In this document: piece by piece, positions 9,095 to 16,943 of the stretch
Position numbering within the stretch: position 1 is the first letter of the stretch
Layout: every line of letters begins with the position of its first letter
Origin: an uncultured Legionella sp.
Lineage (GTDB): Bacteria; Pseudomonadota; Gammaproteobacteria; Legionellales; Legionellaceae
Direction: 5' to 3'
NCBI GenBank assembly: GCA_903885895.1
Contig: CAISKC010000271.1
Span: 1 to 18,053 of the forward strand
DNA: 18,053 bases
Notes under the pieces: model-generated
The model's input: the letters and a program-made list of their open reading frames with translations, nothing else
Told to the model about the DNA's origin: nothing
Database searches by the model: none
Program-made: the position numbers and the translations under genes

Positions 9095-10600
9095 ATGCAG
9101 CATATACTGAGTGAATTGATTTGGATCCCAATTATCTCTGGGATTTTGGTATTGGCAGTGGGTTCGGATCAACGTCCGCAACTGTCGCGATGGTTGACTT
9201 TATTAACGGTGCTATTAACACTTGGGATGTGCATTCCGCTATTGAGAGCGTTTGATGCTAGTACCTATGCTATGCAATTTACGGAAGACCTGCCTTGGAT
9301 GCCAGCTTTTGGGATCCGTTACAGTTTGGGTGTAGATGGTTTAGCTTTATTAATGATTGTCTTGAGCGTTTTTACCAATCTCGTGGTTGTGTTAGCAACT
9401 TGGTCAAGCATCAAAAAACGTGTGGCACAATATTTTGCAGCATTCCTAATTATGCAAGGGTTTTTGGTGGGCGTATTTGCTGCAACCGATGCCATTTTAT
9501 TTTATGTTTTTTGGGAAGCAACTTTGATTCCCATGTATTTGATTATTGGAATTTGGGGTTCGGATAATCGAGTATACGCTGCGATTAAATTTTTCCTATA
9601 TACCTTTTTAGGGTCAGTCTTGATGTTGGCCGCTTTCTTATATTTAGGATATGGACCGAGTTCTTTCAATATTGAAACACTTTATGCAGTACGATTAAAC
9701 ATGACGGCCCAAACGCTTATCTTTATTGCGTTCTTTTTGGGTTTCGCCATTAAAATCCCAATGTTTCCAGTACATACTTGGTTACCTGATGCTCATACTG
9801 AAGCACCAGCTGGTGGTTCTATTGTACTGGCTGCAATTTTATTGAAATTAGGTGCGTACGGATTTATCCGTTTTGCCTTGCCTATCGTCCCAGATGCTTG
9901 TCGTCATTATGCGAATATTATGTTGGTGTTGTCGTTGATTGCAGTAGTGTATGTTGGATTAATAGCTGTGATTCAAGAAGATATGAAGCGTTTGATCGCT
10001 TATTCTTCAATTTCACATATGGGATTTGTAACCTTAGGTTGCTTTGCAATGTATGCTGTTACCAAGCATGCAGATTTGGCAGCGGCAGGTTTGATTATGG
10101 AAGGTGCGATTGTAGTGATGATCTCACATGCCTTCATATCCGCGGGGATGTTTGCTGGAGTAGGGTTTATATACGAGCGAATGCATACGCGAAATATCTC
10201 TGATTTTGGAGGTATCGTTCAACAAATGCCTATTTTTGCAAGCTTCTTGATGTTGTTTGCTATGGCCAATGCAGGATTACCGGGTACGTCAGGATTTATT
10301 GGTGAATTCATGGTGATCGTGGGGAGCATCCAAGCAGGTTTCTGGATCGCTTTTTGGGCAGCGACGACCTTGATTATTGGAGCTGCTTATACTTTGTGGA
10401 TGTATAAGCGCGTGATTTTTGGACCGGTGGTACATGCCAAAGTTGAGACATTAAATGATCTGACTGTTACTGAAATAGCAGCCTACACACTGTTAGCATT
10501 GATGGTGATCGCGATGGGCGTATATCCGAAACCATGGTTGACGTATATTCATCAAACGGTCAGCCATACTTTGCTTTTAGCGACTCAATTGAAGGGTTAA
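9095..10600 (+). CDS. nuoM: NADH-quinone oxidoreductase subunit M (NuoM)
   Basis: This is the second antiporter-like proton-pumping subunit, 501 residues from the ATG at 9095 or 504 from a GTG at 9086. The ATG is preferred because AGGG at 9081-9084 is 10 bases from it but only 1 base from the GTG. Numbered from the ATG, the pump glutamate is E141 in FWEATLIPMYL and the conserved lysine K220 in AIKIPMFPVHTWLPDAH; K251 lies in the LLKLGAYG helix. About 14 hydrophobic segments are seen. The gene begins 12 bases after nuoL and its 3' end carries the Shine-Dalgarno of nuoN. Confidence 0.96.
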   Translation: MQHILSELIWIPIISGILVLAVGSDQRPQLSRWLTLLTVLLTLGMCIPLLRAFDASTYAMQFTEDLPWMPAFGIRYSLGVDGLALLMIVLSVFTNLVVVLATWSSIKKRVAQYFAAFLIMQGFLVGVFAATDAILFYVFWEATLIPMYLIIGIWGSDNRVYAAIKFFLYTFLGSVLMLAAFLYLGYGPSSFNIETLYAVRLNMTAQTLIFIAFFLGFAIKIPMFPVHTWLPDAHTEAPAGGSIVLAAILLKLGAYGFIRFALPIVPDACRHYANIMLVLSLIAVVYVGLIAVIQEDMKRLIAYSSISHMGFVTLGCFAMYAVTKHADLAAAGLIMEGAIVVMISHAFISAGMFAGVGFIYERMHTRNISDFGGIVQQMPIFASFLMLFAMANAGLPGTSGFIGEFMVIVGSIQAGFWIAFWAATTLIIGAAYTLWMYKRVIFGPVVHAKVETLNDLTVTEIAAYTLLALMVIAMGVYPKPWLTYIHQTVSHTLLLATQLKG

Positions 10601-10605
10601 ATGAA

Positions 10606-12048
10606 ATGATGATTGGAACAAATGATACTGTTTTATTAGCACTACCAGAACTCATTATTTTGACGACGGCTTGTTTAGCTTTGTTAGCGAATTTGTTTTT
10701 TAAACGCATGTTTCATTCTATTGCTTTAGGATGTGCTGCCGTAGGTTTGAGTGCCGCTGCGTATACTTCCTTTTCTTTTTTAGGCCAATACGCGCAATTG
10801 GGATTTCATGGGTTATTTATCAGTGACGATTTAGCACATGTGATGAAATTATTCATCTATTTAACTGTGTTTTTGAGTTTTGTGTACTCTAAGACTTATC
10901 TAGATGAACGTAAATTACCAGCGGGAGACTATTACGTATTAGGGCTTTTTTCATTACTGGGCATGCAGATAATGGTGTCGGCTTACTCATTTTTAACCCT
11001 ATATTTGGGTATAGAGTTATTGTCGTTGCCTTTATATGCGATGACAGCGATCTGGCGTAATCATAGCAATGGTTCAGAAGCAGCGATGAAGTATTTTGTG
11101 ATTGGGTCTATTGCTTCGGCGTTCTTACTATATGGCATATCGTTGTTGTACGGTGCTACAGGATCATTTTATTTTAATGAGATTGCACAAGCGATTGCAG
11201 CACAGTCTCATGGACATGAGAAATTACTGTCGTTTGCCTTGGTGTTTATTTTAGCGGGAATTGGCTTTAAATTAGCCGCTGTGCCATTTCATATGTGGGC
11301 ACCTGACGTATATGATGGAGCGCCTACTTCTGTGACGTTGTTTCTAAGTGCAGCACCGAAAATTGCAGCATTGGGAATAGCTGTGAGGGTCTTGACGTTT
11401 GCATTACATGATTTGGTCGGTATATGGCACCCTATGATCATGGTGATGGCTATTGCTTCGATTGTGGTGGGTAACGTGTTGGCAATAGTACAGAAAAATA
11501 TCAAACGTTTGTTGGCATATTCTACTATTTCACATATGGGGTATGCTCTGTTGGGAATCGTAGCAGGGACTGCCACGGGTTATGCCGCGTCATTGTTTTA
11601 TGTGCTCATTTATTCATTGATGTCAGTAGGGGCTTTCGGTTTATTAGTTCTTATGTCGCGTTCAGGTTTAGAAGTAGAATTGGTGCAAGATTTAAGTGGT
11701 CTGAATAAACGCAGCCCATGGCTAGCATTCATGATGATGATCATCTTATTTTCTATGGCAGGGGTGCCGCCTACCGTTGGATTTTTTGCTAAACTGTTGG
11801 TCTTGAAACCCTTAATCGACGTAAGCCTGACTTGGGTTGCAGTATTAGGTTTGGTTTTTGCTGTCATTGGTTCTTATTATTATCTCTATATCATCAAGGT
11901 CATGTATTTTGATGAGGCACAAGACAAGAGCCCAATCTTTATACCTCGTACCGCTGCGACATTGTTTTCAGCCAATGCATTATCTTTGCTTTATCTAGGT
12001 ATCGTACCTGGCGCTTTGATGACGGCTTGTATTAATGCGTTTGCTTAG
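10606..12048 (+). CDS. nuoN: NADH-quinone oxidoreductase subunit N (NuoN)
   Basis: This 480-residue protein is the third antiporter-like subunit and the last gene of the operon. The pump glutamate E137 lies in YLGIELLSLPLYAM and the lysine K222 in GFKLAAVPFHMWAPDVYDGA. These match the NuoN signature, as does the AYSTISHMGYALLG helix further on. The open frame extends upstream to 10534 inside nuoM, but GAAGGG at 10591-10596 is 9 bases from the ATG at 10606, which gives the normal N-terminus and length. A second ATG follows at 10609. The spacer to nuoM is 5 bases. Confidence 0.96.
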   Translation: MMIGTNDTVLLALPELIILTTACLALLANLFFKRMFHSIALGCAAVGLSAAAYTSFSFLGQYAQLGFHGLFISDDLAHVMKLFIYLTVFLSFVYSKTYLDERKLPAGDYYVLGLFSLLGMQIMVSAYSFLTLYLGIELLSLPLYAMTAIWRNHSNGSEAAMKYFVIGSIASAFLLYGISLLYGATGSFYFNEIAQAIAAQSHGHEKLLSFALVFILAGIGFKLAAVPFHMWAPDVYDGAPTSVTLFLSAAPKIAALGIAVRVLTFALHDLVGIWHPMIMVMAIASIVVGNVLAIVQKNIKRLLAYSTISHMGYALLGIVAGTATGYAASLFYVLIYSLMSVGAFGLLVLMSRSGLEVELVQDLSGLNKRSPWLAFMMMIILFSMAGVPPTVGFFAKLLVLKPLIDVSLTWVAVLGLVFAVIGSYYYLYIIKVMYFDEAQDKSPIFIPRTAATLFSANALSLLYLGIVPGALMTACINAFA

Positions 12049-12064
12049 ATAGATTTTTTATTTA

Positions 12065-12091
12065 ATTTGCTTGTGCTATGCACAAGCAAAT
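12065..12091. terminator. Hairpin at the end of the nuo operon, possible bidirectional terminator
   Basis: A perfect 12-bp inverted repeat (ATTTGCTTGTGC and its complement) encloses a TAT loop. It lies 16 bases after the nuoN stop and between convergent genes, the usual place for a shared terminator. On neither strand is it followed by a clear run of T: the T-rich stretch at 12053-12063 is on the wrong side for + strand transcripts. It may therefore work as a 3'-end stabiliser or a weak terminator. The remaining 80 bases up to the next gene show nothing else that I recognise. Confidence 0.6.
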
Positions 12092-12171
12092 ATACCCTTC
12101 TTTCGGAAATCATTTTGGATCATAACCGCGACTAATCTAGTAAAAATCAATGATATAACAGTCAATTTTCC

Positions 12172-13761
12172 TTATGTTAGGCCAGGCACTTTTAGTGTGT
12201 TTTCTGGACATTCTTTGTGGTGATCCCATGGCCGAACTCTAGGGAATATGGAGTTTCTCCCAATAGGAACCGTGGCAATCGGAGGTGATTTTGTTGCGAC
12301 GGGGATAGATTTTTCAGATGCTTCGCGCAAAGCTATCGTCTCTTGGTGAGTGCTGTCGTAATGATATACACCAGATACTTTAGATTTTTTTACTGGTTCA
12401 ATACAATCTATAACGATTTTTCTAGCAATCGTATCGGTATCTAGTTGGTACACCGTTCTTGTTTTTTCATAATAAATACTTATCGCACAGGGACGTAGCT
12501 CAGGATTTGTTTTCGCTTCCCATTCGATCTTAAAAGTATTATCTATGTTTTGAATCAGTGCTTGGGTAAGCGTATAGATTTTGCTGGGCTCATTACTAAA
12601 AAAATGACTGAGATTGACCCATAAAACATCATTTTTCAATAATTGGGGAAACCATGTTGAGATTAATTGAAATAGACCTAGATATATTGTGATAGAACTT
12701 GAGTTATGTATTTTTTCTATTTGACTATCTCTACCCACATGCCTATGAATATGCTCATTGTAAATGATGATGTCACCAGTGTTGACCAGAACATTTGCAG
12801 AAAAGGCTTCAATACTTTTACCGCAAGCCAAATCTAATCTCTGTAAAGTTAGATGAGAAGCATATTTTCTTTGATATATCTCTAATGGACTTAGACTTTG
12901 TATGGGATGATGCGTTGCGATAACTCGGTATTTCTTCCGTAAATAGTATCTTACGAGCGCAAGGCCTAGGTCATTGTCAGCACCTATGATAATAACCTGG
13001 TTATCGATGGCATACGAATGTCTGCGTGTAGGCGCATGTGCTTTCATCCACTGGTCTAGTGCGGGGATATCGGGTTTAGAGGACGCGCATTGTAATTTAT
13101 TGGGGACTATCCAATAGTTTTCCTCTAAAATCGGGTCGGCGAGCCAATTTGTTATTTGTTGCATTTCTACAGTTGAAAAAGCTAGTCGGAGTAAATATTC
13201 TATGTTGTTACCAAAATCAATTTCGTGTTGATGGACCCGGGCTGCAAAGCCAGTAAATTCATGTGATTGCCATTGTCCATCTATATTTTGGGCGTACACA
13301 TAAATGTGATTGTAACGTGGCACATTACACCCATGAAACCCTTCTAAAGAAAGACAAGCTTCACCTGAATGAGTGGTGGCTTCATTTGTCTCACCAGATG
13401 GAATAAGTATAGGATTGATGAAAAACGTGGGTGGGCAAGGGGCACATTGCGATAGCGCTGCTCTTTCATCTCGAATATGAACCAAATAAATATTAGGGGG
13501 TACATAGTTTTGCGGATAAAATCCGGGTGCAGGATTTGCATCAATATCTGATATAGGTTGATAGGGATACTGTAATTGATTTGCAGCTATGCCTACACCA
13601 CCACCTTTGCCTGGATTTATGCGATCCTGATCTGCTTGTATTTTCTGTAATGTTTCTCTTAGATCACGCATACATTGTTGATGATAGACATATTCAATTG
13701 AGTCTACATAGCTTGCTCGTTTAGCTCGTAGAGTGTAATGAACAAATTTTAAAATAGTCAT
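12172..13761 (-). CDS. Peptide deformylase-like / short-chain dehydrogenase-like fusion protein, probably catalytically altered
   Basis: This 529-residue protein appears to combine two enzyme folds. Residues about 2-200 match peptide deformylase: ILKFVHYTLRAKRASYV near the start, motif 1 GVGIAANQ (55-62), motif 2 EACLS (134-138; usually EGCLS) and motif 3 QHEIDF (178-183; usually QHEIDH). The zinc/iron ligands C136 and H179 and the catalytic E180 are there, but the third metal ligand is F183. The motif 1-to-2 spacing is about 34 residues longer than in E. coli PDF and the insert holds a CAPC (106-109). Residues about 252-460 look like a Rossmann/SDR domain: VIIIGADNDLG (256-266, where the SDR TGxxxGxG has Asp for the middle Gly), LDLA (309-312), DIIIYNEHI (330-338) and an S385...YTLTQ (396-400) in which the usual YxxxK lysine is Gln. 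The last ~70 residues are polar and unassigned. The start fits the PDF N-terminus and has GAAGAG upstream. No signal peptide is seen. Housekeeping deformylation is unlikely; I do not know the function. Confidence 0.8.
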   Translation of the reverse strand: MTILKFVHYTLRAKRASYVDSIEYVYHQQCMRDLRETLQKIQADQDRINPGKGGGVGIAANQLQYPYQPISDIDANPAPGFYPQNYVPPNIYLVHIRDERAALSQCAPCPPTFFINPILIPSGETNEATTHSGEACLSLEGFHGCNVPRYNHIYVYAQNIDGQWQSHEFTGFAARVHQHEIDFGNNIEYLLRLAFSTVEMQQITNWLADPILEENYWIVPNKLQCASSKPDIPALDQWMKAHAPTRRHSYAIDNQVIIIGADNDLGLALVRYYLRKKYRVIATHHPIQSLSPLEIYQRKYASHLTLQRLDLACGKSIEAFSANVLVNTGDIIIYNEHIHRHVGRDSQIEKIHNSSSITIYLGLFQLISTWFPQLLKNDVLWVNLSHFFSNEPSKIYTLTQALIQNIDNTFKIEWEAKTNPELRPCAISIYYEKTRTVYQLDTDTIARKIVIDCIEPVKKSKVSGVYHYDSTHQETIALREASEKSIPVATKSPPIATVPIGRNSIFPRVRPWDHHKECPENTLKVPGLT

Positions 13762-13809
13762 TTTTACTCTTCAACAAATCATGAGTGACTCCAGTCTATT
13801 CGTATTTAA

Positions 13810-13837
13810 ATAATATACAAGAGTATTTTTTCACAAA
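13810..13837 (-). promoter_or_regulatory. Possible promoter of the deformylase-like gene
   Basis: On the - strand, TATTAT (13810-13815, 5 of 6 matches to the -10 consensus) is preceded by TTTGTG (13832-13837) at a 16-base spacing. The -35 match is weak. It lies about 50 bases upstream of the start at 13761, within the 121-base gap after the serine hydrolase gene. This allows separate transcription of the fusion gene even though both genes run in the same direction. Confidence 0.3.
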
Positions 13838-13882
13838 GTTGTTGTATTAATGAGATGACCCTGCAGATATTAAGCGCTAATC

Positions 13883-14962
13883 TCAAATACATGCTTTACG
13901 AATACCGTGAGATAATGGCAGAAAGCGCTTATAAAAATCATACATACTGAGGTTCCCATTGGTGATAATGGCGATAGCTAATTTGGTTTGGTGATCGCCA
14001 AAAGCCAAAGACGAATACACACCGCCATGTCCAAAACAAGTCTTTGTTTGCCACCATCCAGATACTGCTTTGTTGGTATAGTTCAATATTGTTTGCGCAG
14101 ATATCAATTGATTGCCGGCGCTACTTTTCCCTTTATTGAGGAGGAACTCATAAAATGCGGCTAAGCTTGCTGCATCTGAAATCATGTTATAAGCCGGATT
14201 CATGGAATCAAAGCATGCTTGATCATTCATGCTTTCCTCAAAATTGTTTGCAATATTGCTACCATAAATTTTTGCGGGGTTTTCACCAAACCAATATGAG
14301 TGAGCTAAGGTATGCATGGGCCGATCAGCGAGTCCATATTGCAATGCGGGAAGATGTAATGGTTTAGAAATAGCTTCCACTACAAATTCCGGAAATGTTT
14401 TGCCAGTTATCTTCTGGATTATTTCACTTAAAATGACACCATACTCTAAAGGCATATAAGCAAAGGTACCGCGCGGATACATAGGCGCTGTTTCCACAAT
14501 CGTACGCCATACTAATTTTTTTTCAGGCGCCAGCGTATAGGAACTAGGTATTAAAATCCCTGCAGTATGTGTGAGAACATCTAATGTTGTGATCTGTTCT
14601 TTACCTTGTGAGGCAAACTCAGGGAGAAAGGTAGCGATGGGTGCTGTGATATCAATCTGACCACGATCTTCCAATAAAGCAATCGCAATTGCGGCGATAG
14701 GTTTACCAGTAGAGTAGACAGGAAAAGGGGTGCGTTGATGGATTGGGTATGGATCGGGTGAGAATTCTCCAGCTCTGTATCCACGTGCAATACCGACGTT
14801 TTCATTGAGAACTATTTTATCAAAACGGCGGGCAACCATTTGTCCGCCAGGAAAAGATCCCAGCGCTTGCTGTTTGCGAAATAGCGCTACAATTTTGGAT
14901 AGTTTTTGCGGATCCATATCAACGGAACGGGGATCGACAGGATCGCCATAAGGAAAAGTCAT
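13883..14962 (-). CDS. Serine hydrolase of the beta-lactamase class C / EstB-like esterase family
   Basis: This 359-residue protein has the penicillin-recognising-enzyme fold of class C beta-lactamases, D-aminopeptidases and EstB-type esterases. The nucleophile motif SxxK is S84-T-G-K87 in VYSTGKPIAAIAIALLEDRG. The second motif, normally YxN, is Y169-M-P171 in FAYMPLEYGVILSEII. The KTG motif is replaced by H312-G-G314 in CFGHGGVYSSLAFGD, as in many esterase-type members. LTHTAGI (130-136) is another family signature. No signal peptide is visible, so the product is probably cytoplasmic, which argues against a true beta-lactamase. Substrate cannot be told; carboxylester or amide hydrolysis is likely. 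The ATG at 14962 has AGAAGA upstream. The gene is divergent from the DUF885 gene and 121 bases upstream of the fusion gene on the same strand. Confidence 0.85.
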   Translation of the reverse strand: MTFPYGDPVDPRSVDMDPQKLSKIVALFRKQQALGSFPGGQMVARRFDKIVLNENVGIARGYRAGEFSPDPYPIHQRTPFPVYSTGKPIAAIAIALLEDRGQIDITAPIATFLPEFASQGKEQITTLDVLTHTAGILIPSSYTLAPEKKLVWRTIVETAPMYPRGTFAYMPLEYGVILSEIIQKITGKTFPEFVVEAISKPLHLPALQYGLADRPMHTLAHSYWFGENPAKIYGSNIANNFEESMNDQACFDSMNPAYNMISDAASLAAFYEFLLNKGKSSAGNQLISAQTILNYTNKAVSGWWQTKTCFGHGGVYSSLAFGDHQTKLAIAIITNGNLSMYDFYKRFLPLSHGIRKACI

Positions 14963-14984
14963 TTCAATCTTCTGTTAAATAGAG

Positions 14985-15000
14985 GATAATTTTTATTATC
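14985..15000. promoter_or_regulatory. Palindrome in the divergent intergenic region
   Basis: The 61-bp spacer between the serine hydrolase (- strand) and the DUF885 gene (+ strand) contains GATAAT-TTTT-ATTATC, a perfect 6-bp inverted repeat with a 4-base centre. GATAAT reads as a -10-like box on both strands, so one element could serve two divergent promoters or be an operator. I find no strong -35 on either side: the best on the + strand is TTTCAA at 17 bases, a 3-of-6 match. Confidence 0.35.
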
Positions 15001-15023
15001 ATCGCATAATGAGAGTATTTTAG

Positions 15024-16811
15024 ATGTACTTGCAAAAAAAAATTCTGTTCGCCTTATTCAGCGGATTTGTTTTATTGTGTGATACGCAGGTCTTTGGTAT
15101 CAACCCGTTGTTTTTGGAGAAAAAAAATATGGTGCAGCAATTTTCTGAGATTGCTACAGAGTATGAGACGAAATTGTTCGATTATATGCCTGAGCTGGGT
15201 TTTTTTTATGGTAAATCTGACGTCGCACTTGATCGTTTTACAGATAGCTCTATAGAAGGCTATCAACGCTGGTGGCGTCAAGAGGATCGTTTTTTATCTG
15301 AATTGAATGAGTTGAATGCCAAGGAATTACAGGATACTCCGCAATATACGACTTATCTTCTGTTAAAAGAAACCCTAGAGGCGAATCAAGCTAGTCGCAT
15401 TTGTAGAGAAGAGCTATGGGATGTTAATCCGGCGGCTGGTTGGCATAATAGCTTGGCTTTTGTTGCAACGAAACAGCCAGTTGGTACCGATGCGTACCGC
15501 CAATTAGCGCTGACGCGCTGGCAAAGTTTTGATAAAGTAGTCGACACGCAAATTACCAATTTAAAATTGGGCGTGAGTTTGGGTTATACGGCCCCCAAAC
15601 CTGCCGTGCAGCGGGTTTTAGCGCAGCTTAATATTATCTTAAATAACGACATTGAAGCTTCGCCTTATTTTGATTTTGTTCGGCGTGATAAGGATCCCCA
15701 CTTTAAAGTGCAAGCTCGTCATGTTGTTGAAAAAGTCATTCATCCTGCTCTCAAAAAATATGCCGATTATTTGGAGCAAGAGTATTTGCCTATTGCCAGA
15801 ACAGAAATAGGGGTTCAGGCTTTGCCATCTGGTGCAGCCTGTTATGTAGCCAAAATAAAGCAAGAAACCACTTTGTCATTAACGCCGGAGGATATTCATG
15901 CACGTGGCATACAAGCGATGCAAGCCTTGTCCCAAGAAGTGGCTAAAATCGGATTAAGAAAATATGGTATTCGAGATATGGCAGGTATTTTTCAGCGAGC
16001 CAATGATGAAGGACTACATTATTTTAAGACCGAACAAGATATCTTGAATTATAATTTCGCAGCGCTGGCGAGAGTAAAAGAAAAAGTGCCAGACTGGTTT
16101 GTAGCTATGCCTAAAACTGAGGGAATTATTAAACCTTATCCTAGCTATAGAGCAAAAACAGGTGCATCAGGTGAGTACTATCCTCCTAATGATGCGGGCA
16201 CACAGCCTGGTATATTCTACATCAATACTTACAAGCCAGAGACGCGGAGTCGTATTGACCAAGAGGCCACTTTATTTCATGAGTTAATACCAGGGCATCA
16301 TTTTCAAATTGCCCTGCAATATGAAAATAAAGCCTTACCAATTGTCAACCGCTATTTGTTTAATGCGGGCTTTGGTGAGGGCTGGGCTTTGTATGTGGAG
16401 CGTCTTGCTGATGAAATGGGTTTATATCAAGATGATATTTCGCGTTTAGGTATGCTTTCCAATGAAGCATTGCGCGCAGCGCGCTTGGTGGTAGACACGG
16501 GTATCCATGCTATGCATTGGCGACGTGAGCAAGCCATCGATTATTTAAAAAAACATACGGCGTTGGATGAGAATATTATTGAAGGCGAAGTAGACCGTTA
16601 CATCATGCTTCCAGGGCAGGCCACTGCTTATATGTTAGGAAAAAATGAAATTATAACATTACGACAATTGGCGCAAGCACAATTAGGAACCCATTTTGAC
16701 ATTCGCCAATTTCACGAGCAAGTCTTAAAAAATGGCATGGTTAGTCTACCCATCTTGAAATGGCAAATTGAAAACTGGGTGCAAGAGCAAAAAATAGCAG
16801 TTTTGCCATAG
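15024..16811 (+). CDS. DUF885 family exported protein, putative zinc-dependent peptidase
   Basis: This 595-residue protein belongs to the DUF885 family, whose members resemble zinc metallopeptidases but are mostly uncharacterised. The N-terminus has a signal-peptide pattern: KK at 5-6, hydrophobic residues 7-18, and a plausible cleavage after QVFG (25), so export to the periplasm is likely. The family core is HELIPGHHFQ at 419-428, with H419, E420, H425 and H426 as candidate metal and catalytic residues. It is followed by GEGWALYVERLADEMG at 451-466, whose E452 and E459 are candidate further ligands. Length is typical of the family. GAGAG at 15011-15015 lies 8 bases before the ATG. It is transcribed away from the serine hydrolase and ends 55 bases before the tRNA gene. 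The substrate is unknown; degradation of peptides in the envelope is an inference. Confidence 0.88.
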   Translation: MYLQKKILFALFSGFVLLCDTQVFGINPLFLEKKNMVQQFSEIATEYETKLFDYMPELGFFYGKSDVALDRFTDSSIEGYQRWWRQEDRFLSELNELNAKELQDTPQYTTYLLLKETLEANQASRICREELWDVNPAAGWHNSLAFVATKQPVGTDAYRQLALTRWQSFDKVVDTQITNLKLGVSLGYTAPKPAVQRVLAQLNIILNNDIEASPYFDFVRRDKDPHFKVQARHVVEKVIHPALKKYADYLEQEYLPIARTEIGVQALPSGAACYVAKIKQETTLSLTPEDIHARGIQAMQALSQEVAKIGLRKYGIRDMAGIFQRANDEGLHYFKTEQDILNYNFAALARVKEKVPDWFVAMPKTEGIIKPYPSYRAKTGASGEYYPPNDAGTQPGIFYINTYKPETRSRIDQEATLFHELIPGHHFQIALQYENKALPIVNRYLFNAGFGEGWALYVERLADEMGLYQDDISRLGMLSNEALRAARLVVDTGIHAMHWRREQAIDYLKKHTALDENIIEGEVDRYIMLPGQATAYMLGKNEIITLRQLAQAQLGTHFDIRQFHEQVLKNGMVSLPILKWQIENWVQEQKIAVLP

Positions 16812-16828
16812 AGAGTGCCTGTCGGTTA

Positions 16829-16857
16829 TTAACAAGCCCAACCGCTTGTGTTATCAT
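16829..16857 (+). promoter_or_regulatory. Promoter of the tRNA-Pro gene
   Basis: TTAACA (16829-16834, 5 of 6 matches to the -35 consensus) and TATCAT (16852-16857, 5 of 6 to the -10) are separated by an ideal 17 bases. Transcription would start a few bases before the mature tRNA 5' end at 16867, so the tRNA has its own strong sigma-70-type promoter. Confidence 0.7.
16832..16849 (+). terminator. Weak hairpin after the DUF885 gene
   Basis: ACAAGC and GCTTGT form a 6-bp inverted repeat with a CCAACC loop, 20 bases after the DUF885 stop. There is no T run after it. It overlaps the -35/spacer of the tRNA promoter, so it could be incidental. Confidence 0.25.
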
Positions 16858-16866
16858 CTCTGGTCT

Positions 16867-16943
16867 CGGGGCGTAGCGCAGCCTGGTAGCGTACTAGCAT
16901 GGGGTGCTAGTGGTCGGAGGTTCAAATCCTCCCGTCCCGACCA
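16867..16943 (+). tRNA. tRNA-Pro (anticodon GGG)
   Basis: This is a 77-base cloverleaf with encoded CCA. The acceptor stem pairs CGGGGCG with CGTCCCG, including one G-U. The D-arm is the AGCGCAGCCTGGTAGCGT type seen in bacterial tRNA-Pro. The anticodon stem CTAGC/GCTAG holds the loop ATGGGGT with anticodon GGG, and the T-arm contains GGTTCAAATCC. C at position 1 is typical of proline tRNAs. Its 3' end faces the probable mobile element on the right, and such 3' ends are common integration sites. Confidence 0.96.
16919..16943 (+). other. Candidate attachment site (attL) in the tRNA-Pro 3' end
   Basis: The genes right of the tRNA (AlpA regulator, replication-type protein) belong to mobile elements, and such elements usually insert at tRNA 3' ends and rebuild the tRNA. 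The core site would fall in the T-arm/acceptor 3' half. This is inference: the matching repeat at the other end of the element is not in the window and no integrase is seen here. Confidence 0.4.

Noticed and set aside
10534..10605. Upstream extension of the nuoN frame
   Set aside because: It lies inside nuoM, and a well-spaced GAAGGG points to the ATG at 10606.
11289..11867. Long - strand open frames opposite nuoN
   Set aside because: They are shadows of the conserved nuoN coding sequence with no independent support.
15024..15083. Possible lipoprotein signal (VLLC at residues 16-19) in the DUF885 protein
   Set aside because: The -1 residue is Leu, not Gly/Ala/Ser, so the lipobox is poor. 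An ordinary signal peptide cut after QVFG fits better.
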